Below, in pieces: positions 48,531-60,283 of a stretch of 64,000 bases of DNA (positions are counted from its first letter, which is position 1; each line of letters opens with the position of its first letter). The stretch spans positions 310,001 to 374,000 of the forward strand of contig JASBNA010000016.1 in NCBI GenBank assembly GCA_038087015.1, written 5' to 3'. A program made the position numbers and the translations under genes. The notes beneath the pieces are model-generated. The model did no database searches. It was not told the origin of the DNA and worked only from the letters and a program-made list of their open reading frames with translations. This DNA is from Cerrena zonata (Eukaryota; Basidiomycota; Agaricomycetes; Polyporales; Cerrenaceae).

Positions 48531-51500
48531 GCGTCTTCTCTGTCGAGAAGACCTCAGGTCAACGAAAAGCTCACGCGCGTCGGGACGCTTGCTGAAGAGC
48601 ATCGACTTTAACGATTGATCACGCTATCGATATTTTACGTTTTTACGTTATTGCTACATGACCACGACTCATCGAGATGGAAACCTCACACTTTAATGTC
48701 CTGCCTGGATTGCAGGATGCTCAGCATCTTCATTATTACATGGACTATAGCACTCATTCCTCACTCCGCATCGCATCCTGTTTATTGTCTTTATACATTT
48801 TCACGACGACCCAACTCCTTTTTATTTCCGAACTTTCCCCCATCATACAATCCGCCAAACCTTCACGTCAACGCATTTTTTTGCTTTACATTTACATTCA
48901 CGTTCTGCCATGTTTTTGCTATCGACCTCCCCCTTGCCTCTCTTGTCGGAAGGAGAACGCGGATGGTCTCGTCAGGGCTCGTTTGCGTCTGCGATCGCAA
49001 CGCCCTACGTCTTCGTCGTCATACGTGCACCACGCACATTCGAGGAACAACCAATACTCGCGGCCGAGCCGCATCCCGGGGTTCGAACTGCTCGACGCCT
49101 AGATCGTCGACGACATGAACCGTCCATCAGAGAAATTACACCCCCTGACTCTTCCCATACACCACCGATTCCACGACTCGAACGACCAGTTGGCCGTCCC
49201 CACCTCTGGCTCCTTTCTTCCGTGCCGACAAATGCACTACGAGGATCTTTGGAACTGTCCGGAAAGGGTACATCTGACGCAAGACCACGAGAGTGAAAGC
49301 CGAGGTTTGAGCGCATGGAGTTTCATGTCGATGATCTGGCTTGAGGACGTCTTCATTGACGTATTCGCCTTTCGTTGCACTGGATCTTTGTGTATGCTCC
49401 TTCGCGCCTTTGCTTCTTGTTGGCACATTCTTGCACCACATTCTTTACTGCTAGTCATTGATGGCTTTAGCAACTCCCCCATCCTCGATGTACCTCGCCC
49501 CGCCTTTTTTCCGGATTCTCAGCATTATACTCGCACCAAGCTCGGACCAAGTGCCAACGTCCCGTCAACTCGTTCGGACGAATGTTTCGTCCTCGAGCGC
49601 GCCAATACAATGGCGGTCGTTCTCTGAGCTCTTTTCGGTGGCTCTTCATTTTGGTTGTATACTCCCCTCATTGTCATGCACGCTCAGGAATTGACACGAA
49701 TCGACACGATTGACTTCCGTTCTCATCCACCCATATGCCACTCTATGCCAACTTCCCTTTTTATCGCCTTCCCCCCCAATTCTCCTTTCACGCCTCTCCC
49801 TGGTTAGCTGGCTCACAAGACCCCGACGAGTGCTCGCGCGAGGATTTTTTTATCCCAACATCTTCAACATTCACATTTTCTTTTCACTTCACCAGTCCGC
49901 CCACACCCATCATCATCACCCTTGTTGTACTATTCTGTATTTCTATCCTTGCGAGCAGTCGACTTTTTCGTCACCAACGTCTTCGATGACGTCGACGCAC
50001 TTCCACGCCAGGTAGCTTCAGGGATTAGTCGAGATCAAGACTAGGCTTACAGGAAGGTGTTTCGGGGGCTCAGTTCCAAGGATCTCCATTACGACTTCTT
50101 CGAAGATCAACTTCACTCTTTCCGGTTCCACCTTATCTGGCCTTTCAGCATGTTTAAGATCTGCACCTCGCGCTTCTATCGGACTCGTTCAAGGATGGGC
50201 CTGCTTTGCTTTGCTTCGACCGAGGTGACTATGACTCTTGACTATCGTCGGGGACCTGAGATTTTTTTCTGTGTGCTGGGTTATCGGGATTGAGGAGAGA
50301 TCATTGTGCTTAGTGACGCCTGTGTGGGGCTTGTCCTCTCGGGATTGTGCGCGAATGGCTAGTTCCATACCCCTTTCCTGTGGAGTTGATATGTTTTCAT
50401 TCAGTCGCTGTCCTTCGCCTTTGGGATCGCCTTTGTTCTGGTGACTTATGTGTACGGGCCTTTCTTTTTGGGTTTCTTGGCGTGGTTGGGTTCGTTGTGG
50501 TTTTCCTTCGTGTTGGGGTCGAGTGAGGTATGTCCTGATTTGTTCGATGTTTCGTCGGTTGGTCGCTTGAGCGAGCGGTTTTGACGTGTTGGTCGGTCGG
50601 TGAGTTGGAGCCCTCAGTATCACAAGTTGTCCCTCCCACTTCGTTGTTCGTCATCACGGCCTCATCGCCCAATGGAACCATCCTTACACCCCTCATCTAT
50701 GCCAAAACACCGTTATGCCCAGGATACAGTCTGAACTCTTTACTTTTCTTTCTTCACTGCTCAAGTTCAGTGTCGTGCTACCTCCCACAGTCGCGTCCGT
50801 TTTCGTCGACTCTCGCTTGTGCACATTGTATTGTGTATTTGTTTTTTGTACCCATTTCTTGTTTTCAATCTACCACCATTTTTTTCAACTTCAATTGCTT
50901 TCTTCTTGGTTTTTTTTTTTGACACGCCGCTGCTTTCACGAAATGACGCATTACCTAGCTTTCACGTTCTTGATGTCCCTTCTTGGTTGGTTCGGATCTG
51001 GACTTCCCATCGGTTCATTCCTACTTCACGTCGCTTTCCATAGCATCACTATACATCAGATTATAACCTTTTTGCTCTCGGAGAAGTTGTAGCTCCTTTC
51101 CGTCAAGAACTGCTTGTAGTAGCCTCTTGATGTCGATCGGTTTCAATTACACGCTTTTTCCTGCATGTATTGCGGTATCCCGCTTAAGGTTTTCTGAATC
51201 TGAACGTCCCTCCGGCGGGCCCTGTAACTCGTTCTTCAGCACCCGAACTCATTCATGTGCTAATATTCCAAATCTCTGGACCTTGAGTCCATGCATGAAA
51301 TCACCACGATGCACAAGGTACAATGAATTATATTATTCGTAAAGCTCCTCCCCCCCTCCCCCTTGAACGTCGTGGTGTGTGCGAGGCAATATGGCCCGGG
51401 GCTGTGTGGGTCTGCTGATGGATCGACAAACTTGTTGGGCAGAGTGTGTCTGTCGATTTTACATTCTGGGAATCAGATGCACAGGGGATGTCAGTGCAGG

Positions 51501-51993
51501 GAAGGACCGCGTCCCCCCCCTTCTTCTTCTTCTGTTAGTGCGTTGTGGGGAAACATGAGGTAGGGGTGTGTTTTCGGTTCAAGTTTTCGTTTCGGTGCTC
51601 TGGACTTCCTCGATCTGCCAAGTAGGCGCATTGCGCGGGATGCCATGGTTTTATAAGGTTTTGTATTCAGGGTTTTTATATTTCATATGGGACCCATGAC
51701 AGGTTTACTTCTAGTGCGAGTGAGCCGTCAAACAGGGCAGATACCGTACCTGTTTTACGAGCATGTTTGAGTAATGGTGGGCAAATAAGAAATACATATC
51801 GTTACTACGAATTCGAACTTCGAAGAAGCTTGGCTTATCTGGAATCCTGCCATCGATAACGGACTTTCGTCATTGAGGGGCCCGTTCCGAAATATTGGCT
51901 TTAGAGTGAGAAAACCTAATACAGACAGCTCTCATCATTACCCTCATTACCCCCACGAACCAATTTCCTGACGTTTCCGTAAACGAAGCAAAC
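48531..51993. other. 3.5-kb non-coding stretch after bHLH copy 2
   Basis: No supported gene. The plus strand is pyrimidine-rich to about 51100, like the stretch after bHLH copy 1, and could be a very long 3' untranslated region or a separate transcript. A T-rich run lies near 50870-50920 and a CT-rich run near 51510-51535. The frame at 49115-49627 is long but has no splice or domain support. Confidence 0.5.
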
Positions 51994-52557
51994 ATGAGCG
52001 ATAAAGCTACCCTTCATCGTCAACTCAGGATCAAGTTAGGAACAACCAAACGGTTGGTAACGTTCCCCCTTCCCTTCGCATGTTTTTGCTCGTTTTCGGA
52101 AATATGATGTCTAATTTGTGGCATATATGCGTTTATCTAACTACTTGTTCTCGTCCCTGTAATGTAGGCTGTTCAAGGAGCACAAGTCGTATACCAAGGA
52201 AGCGGAGGACCTCCAACGAAAGCTTGACAAGTTCATTGCTGATGAAGCAGAAGCTTGGGATATCAAGAACACCGTAAGTGGATGACCTCTTCTCCTGACA
52301 ATAGGGTCTGATGTATCGGCATTGTAGAGGAATATGATGGAGGAATCCAAGAAGCTGATCAAGGACACTGACAAGCGACTAGGCGATGCTGTCCAAGATT
52401 TGCGGGAAGTTATCGTAAGTCGCCGCCCATTCGTTTCTCCAAGGAACGTCTTGATATAACCTTTAATGACTAGGCTACGGCGGAGAAGAACCCGGAATTC
52501 GCTGAAGACGAGGAGGTGCTAAAAGCGAAGGAGGTCCTAGCGGAAGTTAGCGTATAA
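51994..52557 (+). CDS. Tubulin-binding cofactor A
   Basis: A small (about 111 residues) three-helix chaperone that receives beta-tubulin during tubulin folding (Rbl2 in yeast, TBCA in animals). The start MSDKATLHRQLRIKLGTTKR leads to LFKEHKSYTKEAEDLQRKLDK and the remaining helices, ending LAEVSV. Three short introns (from about 52053, 52273 and 52414) join in frame. Length and helical pattern match the family along the whole protein. The stop is at 52555-52557, 88 bp from the end of the convergent MED11 gene. Confidence 0.92.
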
Positions 52558-52644
52558 AAAGCAAAAATATACATCGCAAGATCGGATCCACTGTACCTAT
52601 ATCCTCCTTGATACCCCTACTGTACTAAAACTCTTAGCTCCAAG

Positions 52645-53354
52645 TTAGCCACTCATATCCGTGTCGATCGTCTGTTGACTACTAGTTTGCGAAGGACCTT
52701 GAGATCGAGCTCGTTCGCCCTCCCTTGCTTCTTTGAGTCGTATGAGGGCATCGAGGACCCCTTTCCACGCGTCTCGTTCGATACGCTCTTCTTGCAAGCC
52801 GCGGTTTCCTTTATTTGTTGGTCCTGTTGAGTTGGAAGGGAGACCGACACCTAGAGGAGGAGGGATGAAGTTGGGTGGTGGAGCATTGATGGCTGAGGGT
52901 GCAATACGGGATTGTCGAATGTGGGCAAGGGAGGATCGAATTGCAATATGAATCGACTATGAATAATGGAGTGTATATGGAGGTTAGTTCCAAGGCATGG
53001 TTAAGACGAATACATGAGTAGGACGAACGTCGAGAGTTTCAAAGTACTCGCTGACTTTCAGCACGAATTCTTCCGACCTTTCACCACCTTGGGGCAAGCT
53101 GTCTTCAGGTCCATCGGTCTGAGGCAAAGGTGAGGAGCGATATCGAGGTCGCTGCTAACGAGAGCAGTTTACTGATGTCCTAAGTCATTGTATTTAGTCA
53201 AAATATATCACTTGGGTTATGTTTATTGTTTCACCTGTTCGACTTCACCCAGAGCGTATATTTGTCGAGCAGTACGACTTGAAGCCCATATGGGGTCAAT
53301 CTGAGAAGGGTCAGGCAGTTGTTCTTGAGATGCTGTAGGTTGAGAGCCAGACAT
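52645..53354 (-). CDS. MED11: Mediator subunit Med11, with an apparent one-base frame break
   Basis: Med11 sits in the Mediator head with Med22 and Med17. The start MSGSQPTASQEQ at 53354 leads to ARQIYALGEVEQ and, after an intron, DISKLLSLAATSISLLT, the core helix. Directly after this the frame runs into a stop (FASDRWT), while the frame one base over gives PQTDGPEDSLPQGGERSEEF followed by VLKVSEYFETLD, which is the expected second helix. Removing one T from the TTT at 53126-53128 would join them. After another intron come IAIRSSLAHIRQSRIAPSA and a Pro/Arg-rich end to the stop at 52645. Med11 is essential in yeast, so a sequence indel is more likely than a dead gene. The family call rests on short helices and is moderately sure. 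Confidence 0.75.
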
Positions 53355-53547
53355 GGTGTAAGTTGTGGAAATACAGTCTACACTACCGCCGCGCCTAATT
53401 ACAGGTGGCCAGCTTGAGCGGCTATTCGTGTTTCTTTCCTCTGATCTCTGAAGTCACTAGCTCAAACTTTCTACATCCCCGTGAACCAATCGAGTCACAG
53501 CTCATACCATCTAAATAGTCTTAGTGTGACATAGTACTGTGAAAAAT
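53355..53547. promoter_or_regulatory. Divergent promoter region of MED11 and the CSTF2-like gene
   Basis: This is 193 bp between divergent starts and leaves no room for an upstream RRM exon for the CSTF2-like gene. No TATA box is seen. Confidence 0.45.
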
Positions 53548-54442
53548 ATGTCTGTCCCAGTTGTACAGGAGAACCAACTTCTTGAGCTACTTCTCCAGCT
53601 GAAAGTTCGTTCCCTCTGAGAAATTTCGGTGATAGTGTATTGAGTCGATTTGCCAACAGAGAACGACACCAGAACAAGCTCGTGCTATCCTAAATGCTCA
53701 GCCACAAATAGCATACGCGTTAATCGCCATGATGGTTAACATAAACGCGATTGACGTAGAGGTGGTTCAGGTGTGTATCCCGACATGGTCGTTGTGTTGA
53801 ATAATTTCTAACGCTTGGAATGATAATCAGAGAACTCTTTCTTCGTATGGTGCTGCTCCGGCGGTCGCTGCCCCTGTAGCTTCGACGTCACAAATACCGG
53901 TAGCTCCTGCTGCTGCTATTCCGCCACATCTGGCGAACCACGGGTCGCGTGGGGGAACACCTCCTTTCCCACCACACAACAATACACCACCTCGACAAAG
54001 CACACCAACATACCCGAACTATCCTCAACAAGGCTACCCACAAGCACCCCAAAACCATTTCGGTGGACCACCGACAGGCCCGTCGCAACCAGTATATGGA
54101 GCACCAATCCCTAATAGATCTGCTAGCTATGGGAATATACCGTCAGCTCCTCCAGCTGCACCCCCTGCATGGCAAGCTGCCTTAGCCCTGATACCAGAAG
54201 ACCAAAGGGTAAGAGGATTGGATTGTTGTGGCTTGCTTGGATGGGTCGATTAACTTACCTCTCTAGCCTCTTCTCACACGAGTGGCTAACATGACCCCGC
54301 AAGAAATCCATACATTACCTCCTAATGAAAGGAAACAGTTACATACAACTGGTAAGATAATCCTTGCTCTTTCTCGACTTGGACTAAAATCGTGTTTTCA
54401 GCGTGCTACGTTGGGTATTCCTACCTGATGCCTATACTTTAA
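53548..54442 (+). CDS. CSTF2-like polyadenylation factor without an RRM (hinge and C-terminal domains only)
   Basis: CSTF2/Rna15 proteins act in mRNA 3'-end cleavage. This protein begins with the hinge domain (QLLELLLQLKRTTPEQARAI, then LNAQPQIAYALIAMM), continues in a Pro/Gln-rich linker, and ends with the CSTF2 C-terminal domain (LALIPEDQRPLLTRVANMTP, then QEIHTLPPNERKQL). The N-terminal RRM of CSTF2 is absent, and the MED11 start lies only 193 bp upstream. The last splice (donor after 54351, acceptor before 54402) gives the end ACYVGYSYLMPIL, but one base over the last exon reads RATLGIPT, which resembles the usual CSTF2 terminus and stops at 54428. The real end may therefore be at 54428. 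Confidence 0.8.
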
Positions 54443-54678
54443 TTTATCTATATACTTTACGGATTCTATTGTGTATTTTACTTGCTCGACATGACCTACG
54501 ACAGATAGTTCGTATACAATTTGTTCCTAGACACTTGCCAATTGAAGGCGGGCGTCCGTCCACGTGTCGTATTTCTGCATATGGCAATGGCTTGGACCTG
54601 TACGCGGCAAACCAGAAACTGAATCACGGTTACGGTTACACTCCTATATTTCATTCTTACGCGTTCTCTATCTTCAGC

Positions 54679-57600
54679 ATGGCATCGGAGGCTTCGTCAT
54701 GGACAGTTATTGCTGAGGACAACACAGAGACTCCCTCCACATCGGACTTGCGGTCGGCACTACAGAAAGGCTCAGACGATGTGAAGCTTGACACGTTGCG
54801 GAAGATTATAGTGTCTACGATTAACGGAAATCATCAGGTATACTTCACAGCTCAGGCGACTGCTTAAACAAACTGAGATGATGTACTTTAGCCTGCCCTG
54901 TTAATGCCGATCATTCAATATGTTATGCCTTCACGAAACAAAGCATTGAAGAAGCTTCTACACTTCTATTGGGAGGTCTGTCCGAAGTATGATGATAATG
55001 GCAAGCTCAAGCAGGAAATGATTCTCGTCGTGTGAGTACTACTCACTCTCGAAATTACCAAATACTTATACCCCCAAAGTAATGCCATCGTAATGACTTG
55101 GTGTGTATTTAATATTTGTTACCCGTGACATTGCTTGACATACCTTTACAGCAACATCCCAACGAATATATTCGAGGCTCGACTCTTCGTTTCCTCCAGA
55201 AGATTGCAAAAGATGCTGAACTTCTCGAACCTCTCGTCCCCCTCTGTCGTTCTTGTCTCGAGCACCGACACTCATACGTGCGCAAGAATGCAGTCTTTGC
55301 GGTGTACACCATCTACAAGGAGATCGAGCACCTCATCCCTGACGCTCCTGAATTGATCGAGACTTTCCTTGCTGCTGAGTCGGATGCAACATGTAAACGC
55401 AATGCCTTCGTGTTCCTCGCGAACTGTGCTATGCCCAAGGCTGTCCAATACATCATTCAAGTGTTCGATCAAATCCCGAGTATGGATGAATTGTTGCAAA
55501 TGAGCATTATTGAGGTTATTCGGTTGGATTGCAAGACGGACACTACGCATAAAGTGAGCCTTTTTGATCCCTATCTGTTTCTCCTTGTGTCTGACATCTG
55601 TCACAGGCTCGTTACATCCTTCTCATCTCCGAGCTCTTGAATGCGTCATCGCATGCAGTGAAATATGAGGCCGCCACAACCTTGACCAGTTTGACCCAGA
55701 ATCCCGCTGCTATCAAAGGTACGGCAAAGTCGCCACTTACGCGACCTTATGAAACTAACATTCACTCTTAGCCGCTGCTTCCTGTTATATCAACCTGGTC
55801 TCTAGAGAATCAGACAACAACGCGAAGATCATCGTTTTGGACCGACTCGACACTTTGCGCCAACGACATGGTCACGTCCTGGATCCTATGATCATGGATA
55901 TCCTGCAGCTCATCTCTAGGTCAGTCCGATGGTTGCTACTCACCCCGAGGAATCATGGCGTTTAACTATATTCATATAGTGCGGATTTAGATGTCCGAAG
56001 AAAAGCACTCAGCATTGTCTTGAGTTTGGTCTCGAGTCGTAACGTTGAGGATGTTGTTCTGTTCCTCAAAAAACAACTGCAGAAGACTCAGGACGAGCAA
56101 TTCGAGAAGGTAGGATTTTACGCCGCAATACGTGTTCATAATGACTTATAGTGTTACAGGCACCAGAATACAGGCAACTATTGATCCAGTCGATCCATGT
56201 CTGTGCTGTCAAGTTTTCAGAAGTGGCGGCAACTGTTGTGCATGCTCTTATGGACTTCCTCGGAGACTCAAACAACCCGTCGGCACTTGACGTCGTTGCA
56301 TTCGTCCGGTTCGTGTTATACTAGTTTATATTATTTCATTCCATCCAACTGACAATATCCCAGCGAGGTCGTCGAGAAGTTCCCCAACCTCCGAACAACC
56401 ATTTGCGAGAAGCTTATTCAAACACTCGTTGAAATCAAGTCAGGCAAGGTCTACCGTGGTGTTCTTTGGATCTTGGGTGAATACGCCGAATCTGTTCCTG
56501 AGATTCATGAGACCTTCCAGCAGATCCGCAAAGTGTTGGGAGAGATTCCAATTTTGGCTTCAGAACAACGTCTACTCGACGAAGCTGGTGTAGAGGATAG
56601 CGAGGACAAGAAGGAGAAGGACGAGGTCAAGACCGAATCTTCGAAGCCTAAGGTTTTGGCAGATGGAACATATGCCACTGAATCTGCTTTCACCAGTGCA
56701 TCTGCTGCAAGGTTAGAAGCAGTGAAGGCTGCGGCTAAGCCCCCTTTGCGAAGTAAGCAATACCTCTTTGCGTGTAGTTGTCGTTGACTGATAACATAAT
56801 TCCTCAGCATTGCTTCTTGGTGGCGATTTCTTCACTGGCTCCGTTCTCTCGTCTACATTGTCGAAACTTGTTTTGAGACACATTGAGTTGTCGTCAGACA
56901 AGAAAAAGACCAATGCACTCAAGGCAGAGGTATGTATGCGTTTAATCATCACCCAAATATGTGTCCTAATGACATACATCCCAGGCTATGCTCATCATGG
57001 CCTCCATCATCAGAGTTGGCCAATCTAAATTCGTTACTGTCCCGATCGACGAGGACTCCAGTGAACGAATCATGAATTGCATTCAAACTCTGAGCGAACT
57101 TCAGGATAAGCCCGTCGTCCATGAAATCTTCTTGAAAGATACCAAGGCTGCTTATTCTAAGATGGTCCAAGCCCAAGAGAAGAAGGCTGCCGAGAAGAAA
57201 GAGTCGGAGAGCGAAAAGAAAGTTGCTATTCAGGTCGATGATGTGCTCTCTTTCCGACAATTCTCTAAGAAAGCTGCCGAAGACCTCGTCGATGTGGGTA
57301 GTTTTTCTCACAAAATTCCTTGACATGTTGTTTATGGTTACTTCTCGCAGGATATCGAAGATGTTGGTCGTGCAGTCGGTGCTGGAGAACTCCACGAGGA
57401 CTTCATTTCGAACCTCAGCCGTATCTCGCAGCTCACCGGTTTCTCAGACCCCATCTACGCCGAGGCGTACGTTAAAATCCACGGGTTCGATATCATGCTT
57501 GGTACGTGTCAATACTCTGAAAATAGGTATCTAATGCTCACTGTCCCGTTTAGATGTGTTGCTGGTCAACCAAACCCCGAATACCCTGCAGAATCTCTGC

Positions 57601-58456
57601 CTAGACTTTGCTACTCTTGGAGATCTCAAACTCGTCGAAAGACCGACGGTATATACCATCGCTCCTCACAGCTTCCAAAGTATCAAAGCAACTATCAAGG
57701 TAATTAATTCCTCTTCCATATATATTGCAAGGGTGTTAGCTGATGTTTTGATTAGGTTTCATCGACGGAGACTGGTGTCATCTTTGGTAGCATTCTTTGG
57801 GAAGGTCCCGGAATGTCCGAGCAATGTGTAATTCTCAACGACATCCACATCGATATCATGGACTACATTAAGCCGGCATATTGCACAGAAGCTCAGGTAT
57901 GTCTTCGTTACATTAACTCCGTGGTGCCCGAATAACCTTTCCCCGCAGTTCCGAAGCATGTGGACAGAGTTTGAGTGGGAGAACCGTGTCAATGTAACAA
58001 CTAATATGTCGTATGTCGGTTCCGGCCTTGACCCTCATTTGAAACTGATTTTTGGTATTTTGTAGTGACCCAAGAGAATACCTCCGACACGTCATGAAGG
58101 CGACGAATATGTCCTGCTTGACGCCCGAGGGTGCTATCTCTGGAGAGTGTGACTTCTTGTCTGCGAACATGTATGCACGCAGTCTGTTTGGTGAGTGGAG
58201 TTGGTTATTTTTGTTTTGCGCAGCTCTTTGACTAGGTACCTGTTCAGGTGAGGATGCGTTGGCGAATCTTAGCGTGGAGAGGACGGAGGCTGGGACGATC
58301 ACCGGGACACGTCCGCATTCGCAGCAAAACTCAGGGTATTGCCTTGTCACTGGGTGACCGGATAACCATGGGTATGTAGCATCTCTTCTACTCTTGAATC
58401 GCAGAAGATGCTGACATCGATGAGCAGCACAAAAGGATAACAAGCCACCTGTATAG
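54679..58456 (+). CDS. SEC26: Coatomer subunit beta (beta-COP)
   Basis: Component of the COPI coat that moves cargo from Golgi to ER. The N-terminal HEAT-like solenoid reads clearly ([63 protein letters not shown]), followed by the C-terminal appendage ([50 protein letters not shown]). Start [10 protein letters not shown] at 54679; stop at 58454-58456 after NKPPV. About fifteen short introns. One weak spot: after MILVV a micro-exon near 55080-55101 should encode N-A-I-R-N-D-L before QHPNEY, but the bases give it only with a one-base shift. The alternative donor at 55091 keeps the frame but drops RNDL, which is conserved in most eukaryotes. Confidence 0.95.
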
Positions 58457-59063
58457 AGTACATGTCTGTTGTGTTCGTAATATTCTGTTGCAGTCATATT
58501 TTATTTGGATCAGGTTTAACTCATACGTGTCTCACGTTATTTTGGGATGTGGATCAGTCCCCTCCACCTCTCAGGTGTATATCTAGTCAGGTGAGTTAGG
58601 TGTAATCCAGCGTCCTGTTATTAACTACTGCTACGGGTGTCTTCGTCTCACCGAATCTAATACCCCACGTACGTGGTATGGGAAGTTAGCTCGTGATGGT
58701 CCCTGAAGGGAGTACTACACCCGTACCAGACTGTAATTCCACATTCAATCAGAGTGCTAGTATCCTCTTGTACTGTCAGCTGAGCAATACGAACATTTAT
58801 TTACTGATGCTTATAGTTTAGCATTCTCAACGGGATCATTCATTGGGCCCCTCGGCAAGGTAAAGGAAGTCTTCTTCGATATCCCGGGTGTTACGTACGG
58901 AAATCCTCCTCGAAAGAGGTTCCGAAGTTACATACGGATGTTTTCTAATCGACTTCTGCATAATTTTACCTGTGAATTGACCTCTCTACTACCGATTCCT
59001 ATTCAGCACATCATTATTTAAGGGAAGGTGTTCCGGACTGCCAAAATGTAAATCGTTCTGAAG
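58457..59063. other. Non-coding gap, beta-COP to acetylesterase
   Basis: About 600 bp with no gene supported. The right end carries a TATA-like tatttaag at 59015-59022. Confidence 0.6.
59015..59022 (+). promoter_or_regulatory. TATA-like box of the acetylesterase gene
   Basis: The sequence tatttaag lies about 45 bp upstream of the ATG at 59064, which implies a short leader. Confidence 0.4.
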
Positions 59064-60056
59064 ATGTTCTCCCTCGCTGTTGTCGCGCTTTTCGTTTCTG
59101 CCGTCAACGCAGCAACCTTGTTCCTCGCTGGTGATTCTACAACGGCTCCTGATACTGGAACTGCGGTCGCTGGCTGGGGAACTCAGATCGGCAAATTCTT
59201 GAGCATTCCCGTGAGCAATCAAGCCATCCCTGGACTGAGCTCTCGTAGCTTCACCGACCAAGGCCGTTGTGAGTAATTGTAATCTGTTTGTACATCTTGT
59301 TGTGTGTTCTCAACTCTGTAAAAAAAACAGTCAATACAATCATCAACTCAGTGAAGCCCAACGATATTGTTATCATCGAGTTCGGTCACAATGAGGGCGG
59401 AGGTCCTGCTGGTAACCCTCAACAAGGTGTTTGCCCTGGTACTAGCCTAACGGCTACTTGCATCGAGTAAACCCCTAGTTAACCATATATTTTAACGTTG
59501 ACCCTCACCATATGTACGGCTTGCAGCCCCGCGACCGGACAGACTGTCTTCACCTTCTTCAAATATATGGAAGACGCGGTTAACTCACTGAAGGCCAAGG
59601 GTGCCAAAGTGATCGTCTCGTCCCAGACCCCCAACGATCCATTCAGGGATACTAGCGGCACTCCCATCTTCGTTGGTTTCGCTCAACAAGTGGCACAGCA
59701 GACTGGTGTTACGTTTGTTGACCACTTCAATTTGGTTCTGGAACGATACAGACAACTGGGTGCCACCACCGTCAACGGCTTCTTCCCAATGGATAATATC
59801 CATACCAACAGCGCAGGTGTGTTGCTATCCCTCTATCTTCTGGCTATTGCTCTTGATTTACAATGAAATCTCACCTATCACCCCAATGTTAGGTGCCGAT
59901 GTTGTCGCGCAAGCTTTGGTTCGTGGTGTTCTTTGTGACTCGACCAACCCACTCAGGTCGTTCGTCTCGAACACTAATGTGCAACCAAGTACGTATCTGC
60001 GACAAAAAAAGCCACATCAGTACTGACGATATGGCCTTCTAGCTGGGTGCGTATGA
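59064..60056 (+). CDS. Rhamnogalacturonan acetylesterase-like SGNH hydrolase (CE12-like)
   Basis: A secreted esterase that probably removes acetyl groups from pectin rhamnogalacturonan. MFSLAVVALFVSAVNA is the signal peptide. Catalytic blocks: LFLAGDSTTAPDTG (nucleophile Ser in block I), GWGTQIGKFL and VSNQAIPGLSSRSF (block II), IVIIEFGHNEGG (block III; many relatives have GHND) and MDNIHTNSAG (catalytic Asp and His, block V). Introns follow TDQGR, TATCI, NSAG and VQPS. The ending is short (QPTGCV) with the stop at 60054-60056. Length fits the family. The substrate is inferred from family resemblance; other GDSL esterases are possible. Confidence 0.88.
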
Positions 60057-60283
60057 TTACCGTACGACGGAAAATGAGGTATCTGGTGAACAAAAACAAA
60101 GTAATTTACACTTGTGTGCTATAAAAACTAAGATGGGATTGTAAGGCGAAAGAAATACCCTGCTAGGCAATCTATAGGTGAACGGGATATGCCCATTGGA
60201 TGTTATAAATTGGTCTCTTCATCCTGAAGGAATCCTCTTATGTAGCTGTGCGTGCCACGGAAGCTGTTGGTGACTGTGTGAGC
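60057..60283. other. Convergent 3'-3' gap
   Basis: About 230 bp between the acetylesterase and the histone-fold gene. No gene supported. Confidence 0.6.

Noticed and set aside
48615..49118. A 167-codon plus-strand frame just after bHLH copy 2
   Set aside because: Composition-driven frame overlapped by another of similar length; no support for coding.
49115..49627. A 170-codon plus-strand frame after bHLH copy 2
   Set aside because: No recognised motif, no conserved-looking stretch and no splice sites; it probably lies in a long untranslated region.
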